From: Arenimonas sp.
Lineage (GTDB): Bacteria > Pseudomonadota > Alphaproteobacteria > Rhizobiales > Rhizobiaceae
Assembly (NCBI GenBank): GCA_019459145.1
Contig: JAIBEK010000045.1
Span: 1-51,877, forward strand
Length of the DNA stretch: 51,877 nt
Direction of reading: 5' to 3'
Part shown: positions 17,469 through 25,906 of the stretch, piece after piece
Layout of the letters: each line of letters begins with the position of its first letter
Position numbering within the stretch: the first letter of the stretch is position 1
Position numbers and translations under genes: made by a program
The notes under the pieces: model-generated
Told to the model about the DNA's origin: nothing
The model's database searches: none
What the model saw: only the letters and a program-made list of their open reading frames with translations

Positions 17469-19214
17469 ATGTCCGTCGAAACCGATCGAGCAACCTTTGC
17501 CGCGCCCGCCCGCCTGCTGATCGAAGGTGCCGCCGAGGGCCCGCTGCTGTTTTCCGACACGGCGCTCAGCTTCTGGGGCGGTGTCGATCCGGAGACCGGC
17601 CTCGTCATCGACCAGGCCCACCCGCTGCATGGCCGGTGTCTCGAGGGGGCGATCCTCGCAATCCCCGGCGGCCGTGGTTCCTGCACCGGCAGCGCGGTGT
17701 TGATGCAGTTGATCCTCAACGGCAAGGCGCCGGCGGGCATGGTGTTTTCGCAGGTCGAGGAGATCCTGACACTCGGCGTCATGGTTGCCGAGGAGATGTA
17801 TGGCCGCTCCTTGCCCGTCGCAGTGGTCGCGCCGGAGGCTTTTGCCCGCCTCGAAGGTCTGGACAGGATCCGCATCGAGGCCGGCATGGTGTCCGAGCCC
17901 GGCGCCAGGCAAGGACCGGATGAAGCCGCGCCGCCCGCAGCCGTACCCAGCCTTGTCTTGAGCGACCACGACCGACACCTTTTGTCGGACACCGTACCGC
18001 AAGCGACGCGCACCGCCATGCGGATCGTCGTGCGCATGGCCGAGCTGCTCGGCGCCGGGAGATTGATCGACGTCGCCCAGGTCCATGTCGACGGCTGCAT
18101 CTATACCGGCCCGGCGAGCCTCGATTTTGCCGAAAAGCTGGCCGGCTGGGGCGGCAAGGTCGTCGTGCCGACATCGCTCAATGCCATTTCCGCCGACCAG
18201 GCGCGGTGGCGCGAGCAGGGCACCGATCCGGTTCTCTCGATGGCGGCAAGCGCGCTGGCCGATGCCTATCTCCGCATGGGCGCCCGCCCGACCTTTACCT
18301 GCGCGCCCTACCAGTTGGACGGTGCTCCGGTCGAGGGGGAGACCATCGCCTGGGCCGAATCCAACGCCGTCGTCTATGCCAATAGCGTGCTCGGCGCCCG
18401 CACGATGAAATATCCGGATTTCCTCGATATCTGCATCGCACTCACCGGCCGCGCGCCCGAGGCCGGCTGTCATCTGGATGAGAACCGCAAGGCGCGGCTG
18501 GTGATCGCGGTCGAGGCCATGGACGGCCGCGACGACAGCTTCTGGCCGCTGCTCGGTTACCGGGTCGGCATGCTGGCGCCAAACGCGATCCCGGCCGTCA
18601 CAGGTCTGGAGCAAGCCCATCCGACCCCCGACGATCTCAAGGCCTTCGGCGCCGCCTTCGCCACGACGTCGGCCGCGCCGATGTTCCACATCGTCGGCGT
18701 CACGCCGGAGGCGCCGTCGCTGTCCGCCGCGACCGGCGGCAAGGCGTTTCAGACCCTCAGGGTGACCCGGCGCGACCTCGCCGACGACTGGCATCACTTC
18801 AACCCGACGACCGGTGAGGCGATCGATATGGTCGCGCTCGGCAATCCGCATTTCTCTGTCGAGGAGTGCAGGACGCTCGCCCGACTCTGCGGTGGACGCA
18901 GCAAGCGCGACAGCGTGGCCGTCACCGTGACGCTGAGCCGCGCGACCCATGCCCGAATCGTCGAGGCCGGCATCGCCGCCACCCTCGAGGCCTTCGGCAT
19001 CACCTTCGTCCGCGACGCCTGCTGGTGCACGGTCATGCAGCCGATCGTCCCGCCGGCGGCCTGTACCATCCTCACCAATTCTGGCAAATATGCCCATTAC
19101 GGCCCGGGCCTCAGTGGCAAGGCGGTGCGCTTCGCCAGCCTGTCGGATTGCGTCGAGGCCGCCGTTACCGGTTATGCGCCGGAGGCTCTGCCAGCCTGGC
19201 TGCAGGCCTCGTGA
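17469..19214 (+). CDS. Fused aconitase X; probable cis-3-hydroxy-L-proline dehydratase
   Basis: 581 residues. The N-terminal ~150 residues form the small swivel domain (ALSFWGGVDPETGLVIDQAH, then GGRGSCTGSAVL). The rest is the large catalytic domain (GCHLDENRKARLVIAVEAMD near the middle and CWCTVMQPIVPP near the end). In archaea and some bacteria these are two proteins; here they are fused. Characterised bacterial type I AcnX enzymes, including one from Agrobacterium, dehydrate cis-3-hydroxy-L-proline and hold an iron-sulfur cluster. Substrate here is inferred from the family. No proline-pathway partner or transporter is nearby, so it stands alone. GGGAAGGGAAG precedes the ATG. Confidence 0.85.
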   Translation: MSVETDRATFAAPARLLIEGAAEGPLLFSDTALSFWGGVDPETGLVIDQAHPLHGRCLEGAILAIPGGRGSCTGSAVLMQLILNGKAPAGMVFSQVEEILTLGVMVAEEMYGRSLPVAVVAPEAFARLEGLDRIRIEAGMVSEPGARQGPDEAAPPAAVPSLVLSDHDRHLLSDTVPQATRTAMRIVVRMAELLGAGRLIDVAQVHVDGCIYTGPASLDFAEKLAGWGGKVVVPTSLNAISADQARWREQGTDPVLSMAASALADAYLRMGARPTFTCAPYQLDGAPVEGETIAWAESNAVVYANSVLGARTMKYPDFLDICIALTGRAPEAGCHLDENRKARLVIAVEAMDGRDDSFWPLLGYRVGMLAPNAIPAVTGLEQAHPTPDDLKAFGAAFATTSAAPMFHIVGVTPEAPSLSAATGGKAFQTLRVTRRDLADDWHHFNPTTGEAIDMVALGNPHFSVEECRTLARLCGGRSKRDSVAVTVTLSRATHARIVEAGIAATLEAFGITFVRDACWCTVMQPIVPPAACTILTNSGKYAHYGPGLSGKAVRFASLSDCVEAAVTGYAPEALPAWLQAS

Positions 19215-19246
19215 AAGGGCCAGGCGAGGCCGGCTGAAGCCAATCC

Positions 19247-19897
19247 TCAGGCCCGCGACCGAACCCCGGAGCCGCCTGCGGCCCTGCGGCTGCGCTTCCA
19301 TTCCATCAGCTTCGGCCGCACCAGCCGGTAGGCCAGAAGCACGATCACCACGGCGATGTAGAAGGCGGGCTCCGCGGTGATCGCCTTCAGCGACAGCGCA
19401 TAATGCAGCACGGCGGCGGCCGCGATCGCATAGACCAGCTTGTGCAGCCGGTTCCACTTTTGCCCGAGCCTGCGGATCGACCAGCGGTTGGAGGTCGCTG
19501 CCAGGGGGATCAGCATGGTCAGCCCCGCCATGCCCAGCATGATATAGGGGCGCTTCAAGATATCGCCGGTGATCGACGACAGGATCAGCCCGCGATCGAG
19601 CGTCAGATAGACGGCGAAATGGGCGACGACATAGTAGAAGGCAAGAAGGCCAAGGGCGCGTCGATAGCTAATTAGGTTAATACCCAACAGGTCGCGAAGC
19701 GGCGTGACGGCAAGGCCGAGGCAGAGGAAGCGCAGCGCCCAGAGGCCGAGCAGGTGCTCGAAGGCCCGCACAGGATCGGCGCCCAGCCCGCCGAAAATGC
19801 CGAGATAGAAGGCATAGAGCCCCGGCAGCAGGCCGATCGCATAGAGCGCCCAGACGGAAGCGGGCTTGTAGCGGGCGGGCAGGGCAGGGATGGCCAT
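19247..19897 (-). CDS. msrQ: MsrQ, heme-binding membrane subunit of the MsrPQ methionine sulfoxide reductase
   Basis: 216 residues with six hydrophobic segments in a ferric-reductase-like fold. Candidate heme ligands are His93 (VVAHFAVYL), His152 (RLHKLVYAI) and His165 (AVLHYALSL). MsrQ passes electrons from the quinone pool or a flavin reductase to periplasmic MsrP. GGAG sits 7 bp before ATG 19897. It follows msrP by 145 bp with a palindromic repeat between, an unusually wide gap for this pair. Confidence 0.93.
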   Translation of the reverse strand: MAIPALPARYKPASVWALYAIGLLPGLYAFYLGIFGGLGADPVRAFEHLLGLWALRFLCLGLAVTPLRDLLGINLISYRRALGLLAFYYVVAHFAVYLTLDRGLILSSITGDILKRPYIMLGMAGLTMLIPLAATSNRWSIRRLGQKWNRLHKLVYAIAAAAVLHYALSLKAITAEPAFYIAVVIVLLAYRLVRPKLMEWKRSRRAAGGSGVRSRA

Positions 19898-19964
19898 CGT
19901 CAGTCTCCGGTCTTGGCGGGGCAGCCCTTCGACCTCCCCTGCTCACATGGCGGAACAGCGGCGT

Positions 19965-20018
19965 CACCCCTTCTCCCCGTCGGGGAGAAGGTGGCGCGCA
20001 GCGCCGGATGAGGGGGGG
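19965..20018. repeat. Palindromic rhizobial repeat between msrP and msrQ
   Basis: Two hairpins side by side: CCTTCTCCCCG/CGGGGAGAAGG (19969-19991) and GGCGC/GCGCC (19993-20005), bracketed by CACCCC and a G-run (G9 starting at 20012). From memory, the word order CTTCTCCCC...GGTGGCGCGCAGCGCC is common in rhizobial intergenic regions. It lies inside the msrPQ operon, so it may affect transcript stability or read-through. A looser relative is the cluster at 29261-29434. Confidence 0.65.
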
Positions 20019-20042
20019 GGCGAAGCAGGGCCTACATTCTCG

Positions 20043-20990
20043 TCAATAAAACTTTGTGAGGTCCATCCCAGCATAAAGCCCCGCCACTTCATCGGCATAG
20101 CCGTTGAACGGCAGCGTCTTCATCCGCGCCCCGCCGAACAATCCGCTCGACTCGCCGATGCGCCGTTCGGTCGCCTGGCTCCAGCGCGGATGATCGACCG
20201 CCGGATTGACATTGGCGTAGAACCCGTACTCGCTCGGCTGCATGACGTTCCAGCTCGCCGGCGGTTCGTTTTCGGTGAGCGTGATGCGCACGATCGACTT
20301 GATCCCCTTGAAGCCGTATTTCCACGGCACGACGAGCCGAAGCGGCGCGCCGTTCTGGTTCGGCAGCGTCTCGCCATAGAGGCCGGTCGCCAGAATGGTC
20401 AGCGGATGGCGCGCCTCGTCGAGACGAAGACCCTCGACATAGGGCCATTTCATCGGCTGGAACAGACCGCGCTGCCCCGGCATCTCGTCGGGCCGCACCA
20501 CGGTTTCGAAGGCGACATATTGGGCCGAGCCGAGCGGCTCCACCCGGTCGAGGAGCGATGCCAGCGGAAAGCCGACCCAGGGGATGACCATCGACCAGGC
20601 TTCGACGCAGCGCATGCGATAGATGCGCTCTTCCATCGGGAAGTCCTTGAGGATGCTCTCGATGTCGATCACCTGGGGCTTCGCCACCAGTCCACCGACC
20701 TCGATCGTCCAGGGCCGCGTCTGGAAGGCGCCGGAATTGTTGATCGGGTCGATCTTGTCGGTGCCGAATTCGTAAAAATTGTTGTAGGTGGTGACGTCCT
20801 GTTTTTCCGTCGGCTTTTCCGTCAGCACATAGGCGCTCGGCTTGGCGGCGATGGCGGCGGCAAAGGCCTTGGGTGCTGCCGTCAGCGCCATCCCGGCGGC
20901 TGCGGCGCCGATCAGGCTGCGGCGATTGATGTAGAGCGATTGTGGCGTGATCTCGCTTTGGGCGATCTTCGGCGGACGGTAGCGGGACAT
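20043..20990 (-). CDS. msrP: MsrP, periplasmic molybdopterin protein-methionine-sulfoxide reductase
   Basis: 315 residues. A twin-arginine signal is visible ([22 protein letters not shown] at 23-24), as required for a protein exported with its folded molybdenum cofactor. The catalytic Cys is C128 in [21 protein letters not shown] and [14 protein letters not shown] are family signatures. It repairs oxidised methionines in envelope proteins with MsrQ. It is the first gene of the pair. Interleaved inverted repeats lie 54-98 bp upstream. Confidence 0.95.
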   Translation of the reverse strand: MSRYRPPKIAQSEITPQSLYINRRSLIGAAAAGMALTAAPKAFAAAIAAKPSAYVLTEKPTEKQDVTTYNNFYEFGTDKIDPINNSGAFQTRPWTIEVGGLVAKPQVIDIESILKDFPMEERIYRMRCVEAWSMVIPWVGFPLASLLDRVEPLGSAQYVAFETVVRPDEMPGQRGLFQPMKWPYVEGLRLDEARHPLTILATGLYGETLPNQNGAPLRLVVPWKYGFKGIKSIVRITLTENEPPASWNVMQPSEYGFYANVNPAVDHPRWSQATERRIGESSGLFGGARMKTLPFNGYADEVAGLYAGMDLTKFY

Positions 20991-21322
20991 GGGTCTGCTC
21001 TTTCGCTGTGGGTGCTATGTTCCTCTACGTAGCAAATCTGATCGAAGTTTCATCGCCACGAAAAGAAACTTCCGACCACATTTTCGTGTAGCCGCCTTGA
21101 TCGACCGATCCTCGTCGCACCGCTCGGCCGTGAGCCGGTGAACCGCGTCGAACGCAACGGCCAGGATGCCAAGCGTACCGTTTTACGCTATGCTGATAGT
21201 GACACAATGGGGTCCTTGCCCTATCACAAGGTCAAATTCCGGAGCGCGATGCGCGTGAGACCGATCGTTTTCGGCCCGCCCCAAGCCCGGCAAGAACCCA
21301 GAGAAGATCCGAGGTAACACCG
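20991..21322. other. Divergent msrP-ilvD intergenic region
   Basis: 332 bp without a credible gene. The msrP side holds the interleaved inverted repeats at 21044-21088 and a short palindrome CTACGTAG at 21025-21032. The ilvD side has CCTTG/CAAGG flanking 8 bp near 21211-21228. I could not assign a convincing promoter to either gene. Confidence 0.6.
21044..21088. promoter_or_regulatory. Interleaved inverted repeats upstream of msrP
   Basis: Pair A: GAAGTTTC (21044-21051) with GAAACTTC (21065-21072). Pair B: CACGAAAA (21057-21064) with TTTTCGTG (21081-21088). All arms are perfect 8-mers and the order is A, B, A', B'. As DNA this could be two overlapping operators; as RNA it would be a pseudoknot or two exclusive stems. 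The location suits control of msrPQ. Confidence 0.45.
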
Positions 21323-23158
21323 ATGCCAGCCTATCGTTCGAGAACCACGACCCACGGCCGCAACATGGCGGGTGCGCGCGGCCTTTGGCGCGCCACCGGC
21401 ATGAAGGATTCGGATTTCGGCAAGCCGATCATCGCGGTGGTCAACTCGTTCACCCAGTTCGTCCCCGGCCACGTGCACCTCAAGGACCTCGGCCAGCTGG
21501 TTGCCCGCGAGATAGAAGTTGCCGGTGGCGTCGCCAAGGAGTTCAACACGATCGCCGTCGACGACGGCATCGCCATGGGTCATGACGGCATGCTCTATTC
21601 GCTGCCGTCGCGCGAACTGATCGCCGACAGCGTCGAATACATGGTCAACGCCCACTGCGCCGACGCCATGGTCTGCATCTCCAACTGCGACAAGATCACC
21701 CCCGGCATGCTGATGGCGTCGCTGCGCCTCAACATCCCGACCATCTTCGTCTCGGGCGGTCCGATGGAGGCCGGCAAGGTCGTGATGCACGGCAAGAAGG
21801 TGTCCCTCGACCTGGTCGACGCCATGGTCGCGGCCGCCGACGAGAAGATTTCCGACGAGGACGTCGCCACCATCGAGCGTTCGGCCTGTCCGACCTGCGG
21901 ATCGTGCTCGGGCATGTTCACCGCCAACTCGATGAACTGCCTGACCGAGGCGCTCGGCCTGTCGCTGCCGGGCAACGGCTCGACGCTCGCCACCCATGCC
22001 GACCGCAAGGAACTCTTCCTCGAGGCCGGCCGCAGCATCGTCGGTCTTGCCAAGCGCTACTACGAGCAGGACGACGAAACCGCCCTGCCGCGCACCATCG
22101 CCTCCAAGGGCGCCTTCGAGAACGCCATGGCGCTCGACATCGCCATGGGCGGCTCGACCAACACCGTTCTGCACATCCTCGCCGCCGCCCATGAGGCCGA
22201 ACTCGATTTCACCATGGACGACATCGACCGCTTGTCGCGCAAGATTCCGTGCCTCTCCAAGGTCGCCCCGGCCAAGGCCGACGTGCACATGGAAGACGTC
22301 CATCGGGCAGGGGGCATCATGTCCATCCTGGGCGAGCTGAACCGCGCCGGCCTGCTCAATGCTGAGCTGCCGACCGTTCACGCCAAGACCCTCGGCGATG
22401 GCTTGGCCAAGTGGGACATTTCCGTCTCCGACGATCCGGCCGCCCTCAAGCTGTTCAGCGCTGCTCCGGGCGGCATCCCGACCCAGGTCGCCTTCAGCCA
22501 GGCGGCCCGCTGGGAGGAACTCGACCTCGACCGCGAAAACGGTGTCATCCGCGATGCCCAGCACCCGTTCTCCAAGGACGGTGGCCTGGCGGTGCTCAAG
22601 GGCAACCTGGCGCTCGATGGCTGCATCGTGAAGACCGCGGGCGTCGACGAGTCGATCCTGAAGTTCACCGGCCCGGCCAAGGTCTATGAGAGCCAGGACG
22701 CGGCGGTGAAGGCCATCCTGTCCAATGAAGTCGTCGCCGGCGACGTCGTCGTCATCCGCTATGAAGGCCCGAAGGGCGGACCGGGCATGCAGGAAATGCT
22801 CTATCCGACCAGCTATCTGAAGTCGAAGGGCCTCGGCAAGGAATGCGCGCTGATCACCGATGGCCGCTTCTCCGGCGGCACCTCCGGCCTCTCCATCGGC
22901 CATGCCTCGCCGGAAGCCGCGAATGGCGGCACGATCGGCCTCGTGCGCGAAGGCGACACGATCGAGATCGACATCCCGAACCGCACGATCAACCTGGCCG
23001 TTGCCGAGGATGAGCTGGCCCGTCGCCGCATCGAACAGGACGCCTTCGGCTGGAAGCCGGTTCAGCCCCGCAAGCGCAATGTCACCACCGCGCTCAAGGC
23101 CTATGCCGCCTTCGCCAGCAGCGCCGACAAGGGTGCGGTGCGGATCTTGCCGGAATAG
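21323..23158 (+). CDS. ilvD: Dihydroxy-acid dehydratase
   Basis: 611 residues. It converts 2,3-dihydroxy-isovalerate and -methylvalerate to the 2-oxo acids, the third step of valine and isoleucine synthesis. Iron-sulfur ligands lie in [12 protein letters not shown] and [28 protein letters not shown] near the C-terminus is the IlvD/Edd signature. GATCCGAGGTAAC precedes ATG 21323. It is monocistronic, with a terminator directly downstream. LeuC, which uses downstream intermediates, is also in this window but not linked. Confidence 0.97.
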   Translation: MPAYRSRTTTHGRNMAGARGLWRATGMKDSDFGKPIIAVVNSFTQFVPGHVHLKDLGQLVAREIEVAGGVAKEFNTIAVDDGIAMGHDGMLYSLPSRELIADSVEYMVNAHCADAMVCISNCDKITPGMLMASLRLNIPTIFVSGGPMEAGKVVMHGKKVSLDLVDAMVAAADEKISDEDVATIERSACPTCGSCSGMFTANSMNCLTEALGLSLPGNGSTLATHADRKELFLEAGRSIVGLAKRYYEQDDETALPRTIASKGAFENAMALDIAMGGSTNTVLHILAAAHEAELDFTMDDIDRLSRKIPCLSKVAPAKADVHMEDVHRAGGIMSILGELNRAGLLNAELPTVHAKTLGDGLAKWDISVSDDPAALKLFSAAPGGIPTQVAFSQAARWEELDLDRENGVIRDAQHPFSKDGGLAVLKGNLALDGCIVKTAGVDESILKFTGPAKVYESQDAAVKAILSNEVVAGDVVVIRYEGPKGGPGMQEMLYPTSYLKSKGLGKECALITDGRFSGGTSGLSIGHASPEAANGGTIGLVREGDTIEIDIPNRTINLAVAEDELARRRIEQDAFGWKPVQPRKRNVTTALKAYAAFASSADKGAVRILPE

Positions 23159-23196
23159 GGTCGGTCGGTATCCAATTGCAGACCTGATTTAAGATG

Positions 23197-23229
23197 CGCC
23201 GGCGGGTTCCTCGCCGGCGTTTTCTTTTC
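23197..23229 (+). terminator. Intrinsic terminator after ilvD
   Basis: CGCCGGCG pairs with CGCCGGCG (self-complementary arms, 23197-23204 and 23212-23219) over a 7-base loop, followed by TTTTCTTTT. It ends the ilvD transcript and insulates the toxin-antitoxin genes. Confidence 0.88.
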
Positions 23230-23292
23230 TATCGAACCTGAGGCCTGCTGATCGGGAGACGGCTGTTGCATCTGCATGGCAAGCCTATTGCG

Positions 23293-23317
23293 AAAGGTAA
23301 GGAGTCTCCTTACTTTT
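23293..23317. promoter_or_regulatory. Operator candidate of the toxin-antitoxin operon
   Basis: GTAAGGAG-T-CTCCTTAC (23297-23313) is a perfect palindrome, extended by AAA/TTT on either side. It lies 19 bp before the antitoxin ATG. Antitoxins with an AbrB-type fold usually bind palindromes at this position to repress their own operon. Confidence 0.55.
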
Positions 23318-23335
23318 CATCCTGGAGGTGTTGTG

Positions 23336-23557
23336 ATGATTACCAGCAAGCTGACCAGCAAGGCCCAGACGACCATTCCCCAGGCGGTGCGGGCTGCCCT
23401 TCAACTGAAGGAAGGCGATGCGATCCGTTACACGATCGACACGAACGGTCGTGTGACAATCAGCCGTGAACCGGTCAGCGAGGGGGCCGACGATCCTTTC
23501 GCGAGCTTCAGCGAGTGGGATGGCGAAGCCGACAGGAAAGCCTATGCCGACCTTTGA
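23336..23557 (+). CDS. AbrB/MazE-type antitoxin
   Basis: 73 residues from ATG 23336. MITSKLTSKAQTTIPQAVRA followed by LKEGDAIRYTIDTNGRVTI is a SpoVT-AbrB swapped-hairpin DNA-binding domain (residues 1-45). The acidic tail (DDPFASFSEWDGEADRKAY) is what would wrap the toxin. GGAGG is 8 bp upstream; a longer reading from 23276 lacks conservation and overlaps the operator. The stop overlaps the toxin start by 14 bp. Confidence 0.88.
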   Translation: MITSKLTSKAQTTIPQAVRAALQLKEGDAIRYTIDTNGRVTISREPVSEGADDPFASFSEWDGEADRKAYADL

Positions 23558-23879
23558 GCCGGGCGATGTTGTCCGCGTGCCATTCCCTTATACCGATCGC
23601 AACACCCGTCAGCATCGCCCGGCACTGGTGGTGTCGCAAGGAGGCATTGGCGAAGAGCGCGCCTTGCTCTGGGTGGTGATGATTACCTCCGCCGAGAACC
23701 GGCCATGGGCGGACGATGTCCCCATCGGGGACCTTTCCACAGCCGGTCTGCCCGTTCCCTCGGTCGTCCGGCCCGTGAAGATTGCTACCGTCGAGAAGCG
23801 GCATGTCGAGCGTCTGGGCGCGGTCTCGATCGAGGAGCGTCAGAAGGTCTTGGAGAGGGTTCGGCGTTTGCTCGGCTAG
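23544..23879 (+). CDS. PemK/MazF-family toxin (endoribonuclease)
   Basis: 111 residues from ATG 23544. FEPGDVVRVPFPYTDRNTRQ and HRPALVVSQ form the SH3-like barrel start of PemK/MazF RNases, which cleave mRNA. The Arg of the QHRPALVV strand is in the expected catalytic region. RPVKIATVEKRHVERLGAVS completes the fold. Overlap with the antitoxin by 14 bp indicates co-translation. Only this start gives the family length. The pair sits between terminator-bounded ilvD and a convergent lprI-like gene. Confidence 0.88.
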   Translation: MPTFEPGDVVRVPFPYTDRNTRQHRPALVVSQGGIGEERALLWVVMITSAENRPWADDVPIGDLSTAGLPVPSVVRPVKIATVEKRHVERLGAVSIEERQKVLERVRRLLG

Positions 23880-23967
23880 CTTGGCGGTGCGGTTGGAAGC
23901 ATGAGTGCGTTCGCCCTTGGTGAAATTAGGTAAATGCCGAAATGCCTAATCGATCCTTCCGCACCCG

Positions 23968-24342
23968 TCATTTCGGCCGCTCGATCATGTCGGAGACGGT
24001 TTTCAGCTGCGCCAGCCGCTCCGTATAAGCCGCCCTCAGGCAGGCGAGATCGGCGTCGCAAGCCTGACGCTTCGAAAGCCATTCGACCTGCTCGTCCTGC
24101 ACGACACCGCGATTGCCCATCGGTAGCAGGCCGGTGATCAGGTCGAATGTGGTCACCATCTTCACATCGAGGTCGTTGAGATCGCGGTTGGCGCAGATCG
24201 CCGTTTCGTCGGCGGCAAGGTCCGGCTTCTCGCAATCGAAGCTGGCGGCCGCGGCCGACAGGGGAAGGCCTGCACCGAGACCGCCCAGGATCGCAAGGGC
24301 GGCGGCGGTCCGGGATAGGCGAGCGAACGGGCTTTTCGGCAT
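23968..24342 (-). CDS. LprI-like secreted protein (DUF1311)
   Basis: 124 residues. The signal peptide is MPKSPFARLSRTAAALAILG to about residue 33 (AAAAS). The mature part has CEKPDLAADETAICANRDLN and SKRQACDADLACLRAAYTER, the four-Cys pattern of the LprI N-terminal domain. In Mycobacterium LprI inhibits lysozyme; function in rhizobia is not known and most such proteins remain uncharacterised. It is transcribed divergently from the HtrA protease gene 160 bp away. Confidence 0.8.
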   Translation of the reverse strand: MPKSPFARLSRTAAALAILGGLGAGLPLSAAAASFDCEKPDLAADETAICANRDLNDLDVKMVTTFDLITGLLPMGNRGVVQDEQVEWLSKRQACDADLACLRAAYTERLAQLKTVSDMIERPK

Positions 24343-24422
24343 GGGGGGAACTCCTTGATCATTTCGTCTGGCCCAACGCCCCCGCCTTGGAAAAGTTCAA
24401 TTCGCGATTACCTTTGGGGAAC

Positions 24423-24456
24423 GCGCCGTCCGGTGCGGCGCCGGCGCTTTTCTTTT
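24423..24456 (+). terminator. GC-rich hairpin with T-run upstream of the htrA-like gene
   Basis: GCGCCG (24423-24428) pairs with CGGCGC (24436-24441); the overlapping self-palindrome GCGCCGGCGC (24438-24447) is followed by TTTTCTTTT. It looks like a terminator although no gene ends upstream on this strand. It may be a leader attenuator for the protease gene starting at 24503. Confidence 0.35.
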
Positions 24457-24502
24457 GCCCGTCCGGCGCCTATTGATCCTTGGAAACAATGAGGAGTACC
24501 CC

Positions 24503-25906
24503 ATGCAGGGCATCGTTCGTGGTATGGCTGTCTCGGCGCTTGCGCTTCTCGTGGCGCTGCCGGCGTCGACTTTCGCGCAGGAGCTTCGTGTTCCCCAATC
24601 CGCCACCGAGATGCAGATGTCGTTTGCACCGCTGGTGAGGCAGACCCATGGCGCCGTCGTCAATGTCTATGCCGAGCGTCTGGTGCAGCGTCGCGCCTCG
24701 CCGTTTGCCGGCGATCCCTTCTTCGAACAGTTTTTTGGCCAGCGCATGCCGAACCGCACGGAGAAGCAGTCCTCGCTCGGCTCCGGCGTGATCGTCGGGG
24801 CGGATGGCATGGTGGTCACCAACAACCATGTCATCGACGGTGCCGACGACATCAAGGTGGCGCTCTCCGATGGCCGCGAATTCCCGGTCAAGGTCGTGCT
24901 GAAGGATGAGCGGCTCGACCTTGCGGTCCTCAAGATCGACGCGAAGGAACAGCTTCCGGCCCTCGTGATCGGCGACAGCGACAAGGTCGAGGTCGGCGAT
25001 CTGGTGCTGGCCATCGGCAATCCCTTCGGTGTCGGCCAGACGGTGACCAGCGGCATCGTCTCGGCGCTCGCCCGCAACCGGGTGACGGAGGGCGATTTCG
25101 GCTTCTTCATCCAGACCGACGCCTCGATCAATCCGGGCAATTCCGGCGGCGCGCTGATGAACATGAAGGGCGAACTGCTCGGCATCAACACGGCGATCTT
25201 TTCCAAGGGTGGCGGCTCCAACGGCATCGGCTTTGCCATTCCCGCCAATCTGGTGAAGGTTTTCCTCGCCGCCGCCGAGCGCGGCGATGCGAGTTTCGAG
25301 CGCCCCTATGTCGGCGCGAGCTTCGAGCCGGTAACGTCCGACGTCGCCGAGGCACTCGGCCTCGACAAGGTGCGTGGCGCGCTGATTGTCCGCGTCGCCG
25401 AGGGGGGGCCGGCGGCCAAGGCCGGGCTGAAGGCCGGACAGGTCGTGGTCGCCATCGACGGCATTCCGGTCGAGCATCCCGACGCGCTCGGTTACCGCCT
25501 GACGACGGCCGGTCTCGGCAAGGCGGTGACGCTGTCCATCCGCGATAACGGTCGCCAGTCCGAGATCGCCATGACGCTTTCAGGAGCGCCCGAGACCGCG
25601 CCGCGCGATGAGCGGTTGATCGAGGGCGGCAGCCCCTTTGCCGGCGCCCGTATCGCCAATCTGTCGCCGAAACTCGCCTTCGAACTGCGCATGCCGTCGG
25701 AAGTCACCGGCGTCGTCATCACCGAAATCGTCCGCGGCTCGCCGGCGGCCCGCCTTGGCTTCGCGCCGCATGACATCATCATCTCTGTCAACGGCGTCAA
25801 CATTGCCTCGACCTCTGTCATGGAGGCGGTGCTGGCCGAGACCCCCGGTTTCTGGCGCGTCGAGGTCGAGCGCGACGGCCGGCGCATTCAGCAGATTTTC
25901 CGATGA
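24503..25906 (+). CDS. HtrA/Deg-family periplasmic serine protease
   Basis: 467 residues from ATG 24503, with GAGGAG 6 bp upstream. A signal peptide ends near ASTFAQ (residue 26). The trypsin-like domain has His109 (TNNHVIDG), Asp139 (ERLDLAVL) and Ser214 (NPGNSGGAL). Two PDZ domains follow (about 275-360 and 385-465). It degrades or refolds damaged envelope proteins. It overlaps rarA by 4 bp, a pairing I recall from rhizobial genomes that would join envelope and replication stress in one transcript. Whether it is DegP- or DegQ/DegS-like cannot be settled here. Confidence 0.94.
   Translation: MQGIVRGMAVSALALLVALPASTFAQELRVPQSATEMQMSFAPLVRQTHGAVVNVYAERLVQRRASPFAGDPFFEQFFGQRMPNRTEKQSSLGSGVIVGADGMVVTNNHVIDGADDIKVALSDGREFPVKVVLKDERLDLAVLKIDAKEQLPALVIGDSDKVEVGDLVLAIGNPFGVGQTVTSGIVSALARNRVTEGDFGFFIQTDASINPGNSGGALMNMKGELLGINTAIFSKGGGSNGIGFAIPANLVKVFLAAAERGDASFERPYVGASFEPVTSDVAEALGLDKVRGALIVRVAEGGPAAKAGLKAGQVVVAIDGIPVEHPDALGYRLTTAGLGKAVTLSIRDNGRQSEIAMTLSGAPETAPRDERLIEGGSPFAGARIANLSPKLAFELRMPSEVTGVVITEIVRGSPAARLGFAPHDIIISVNGVNIASTSVMEAVLAETPGFWRVEVERDGRRIQQIFR

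Noticed and set aside
17421..19457. 678-codon open frame on the minus strand across the aconitase X gene
   Set aside because: Antisense shadow of a high-GC3 gene; the plus-strand product is a clear two-domain enzyme and the minus product resembles nothing.
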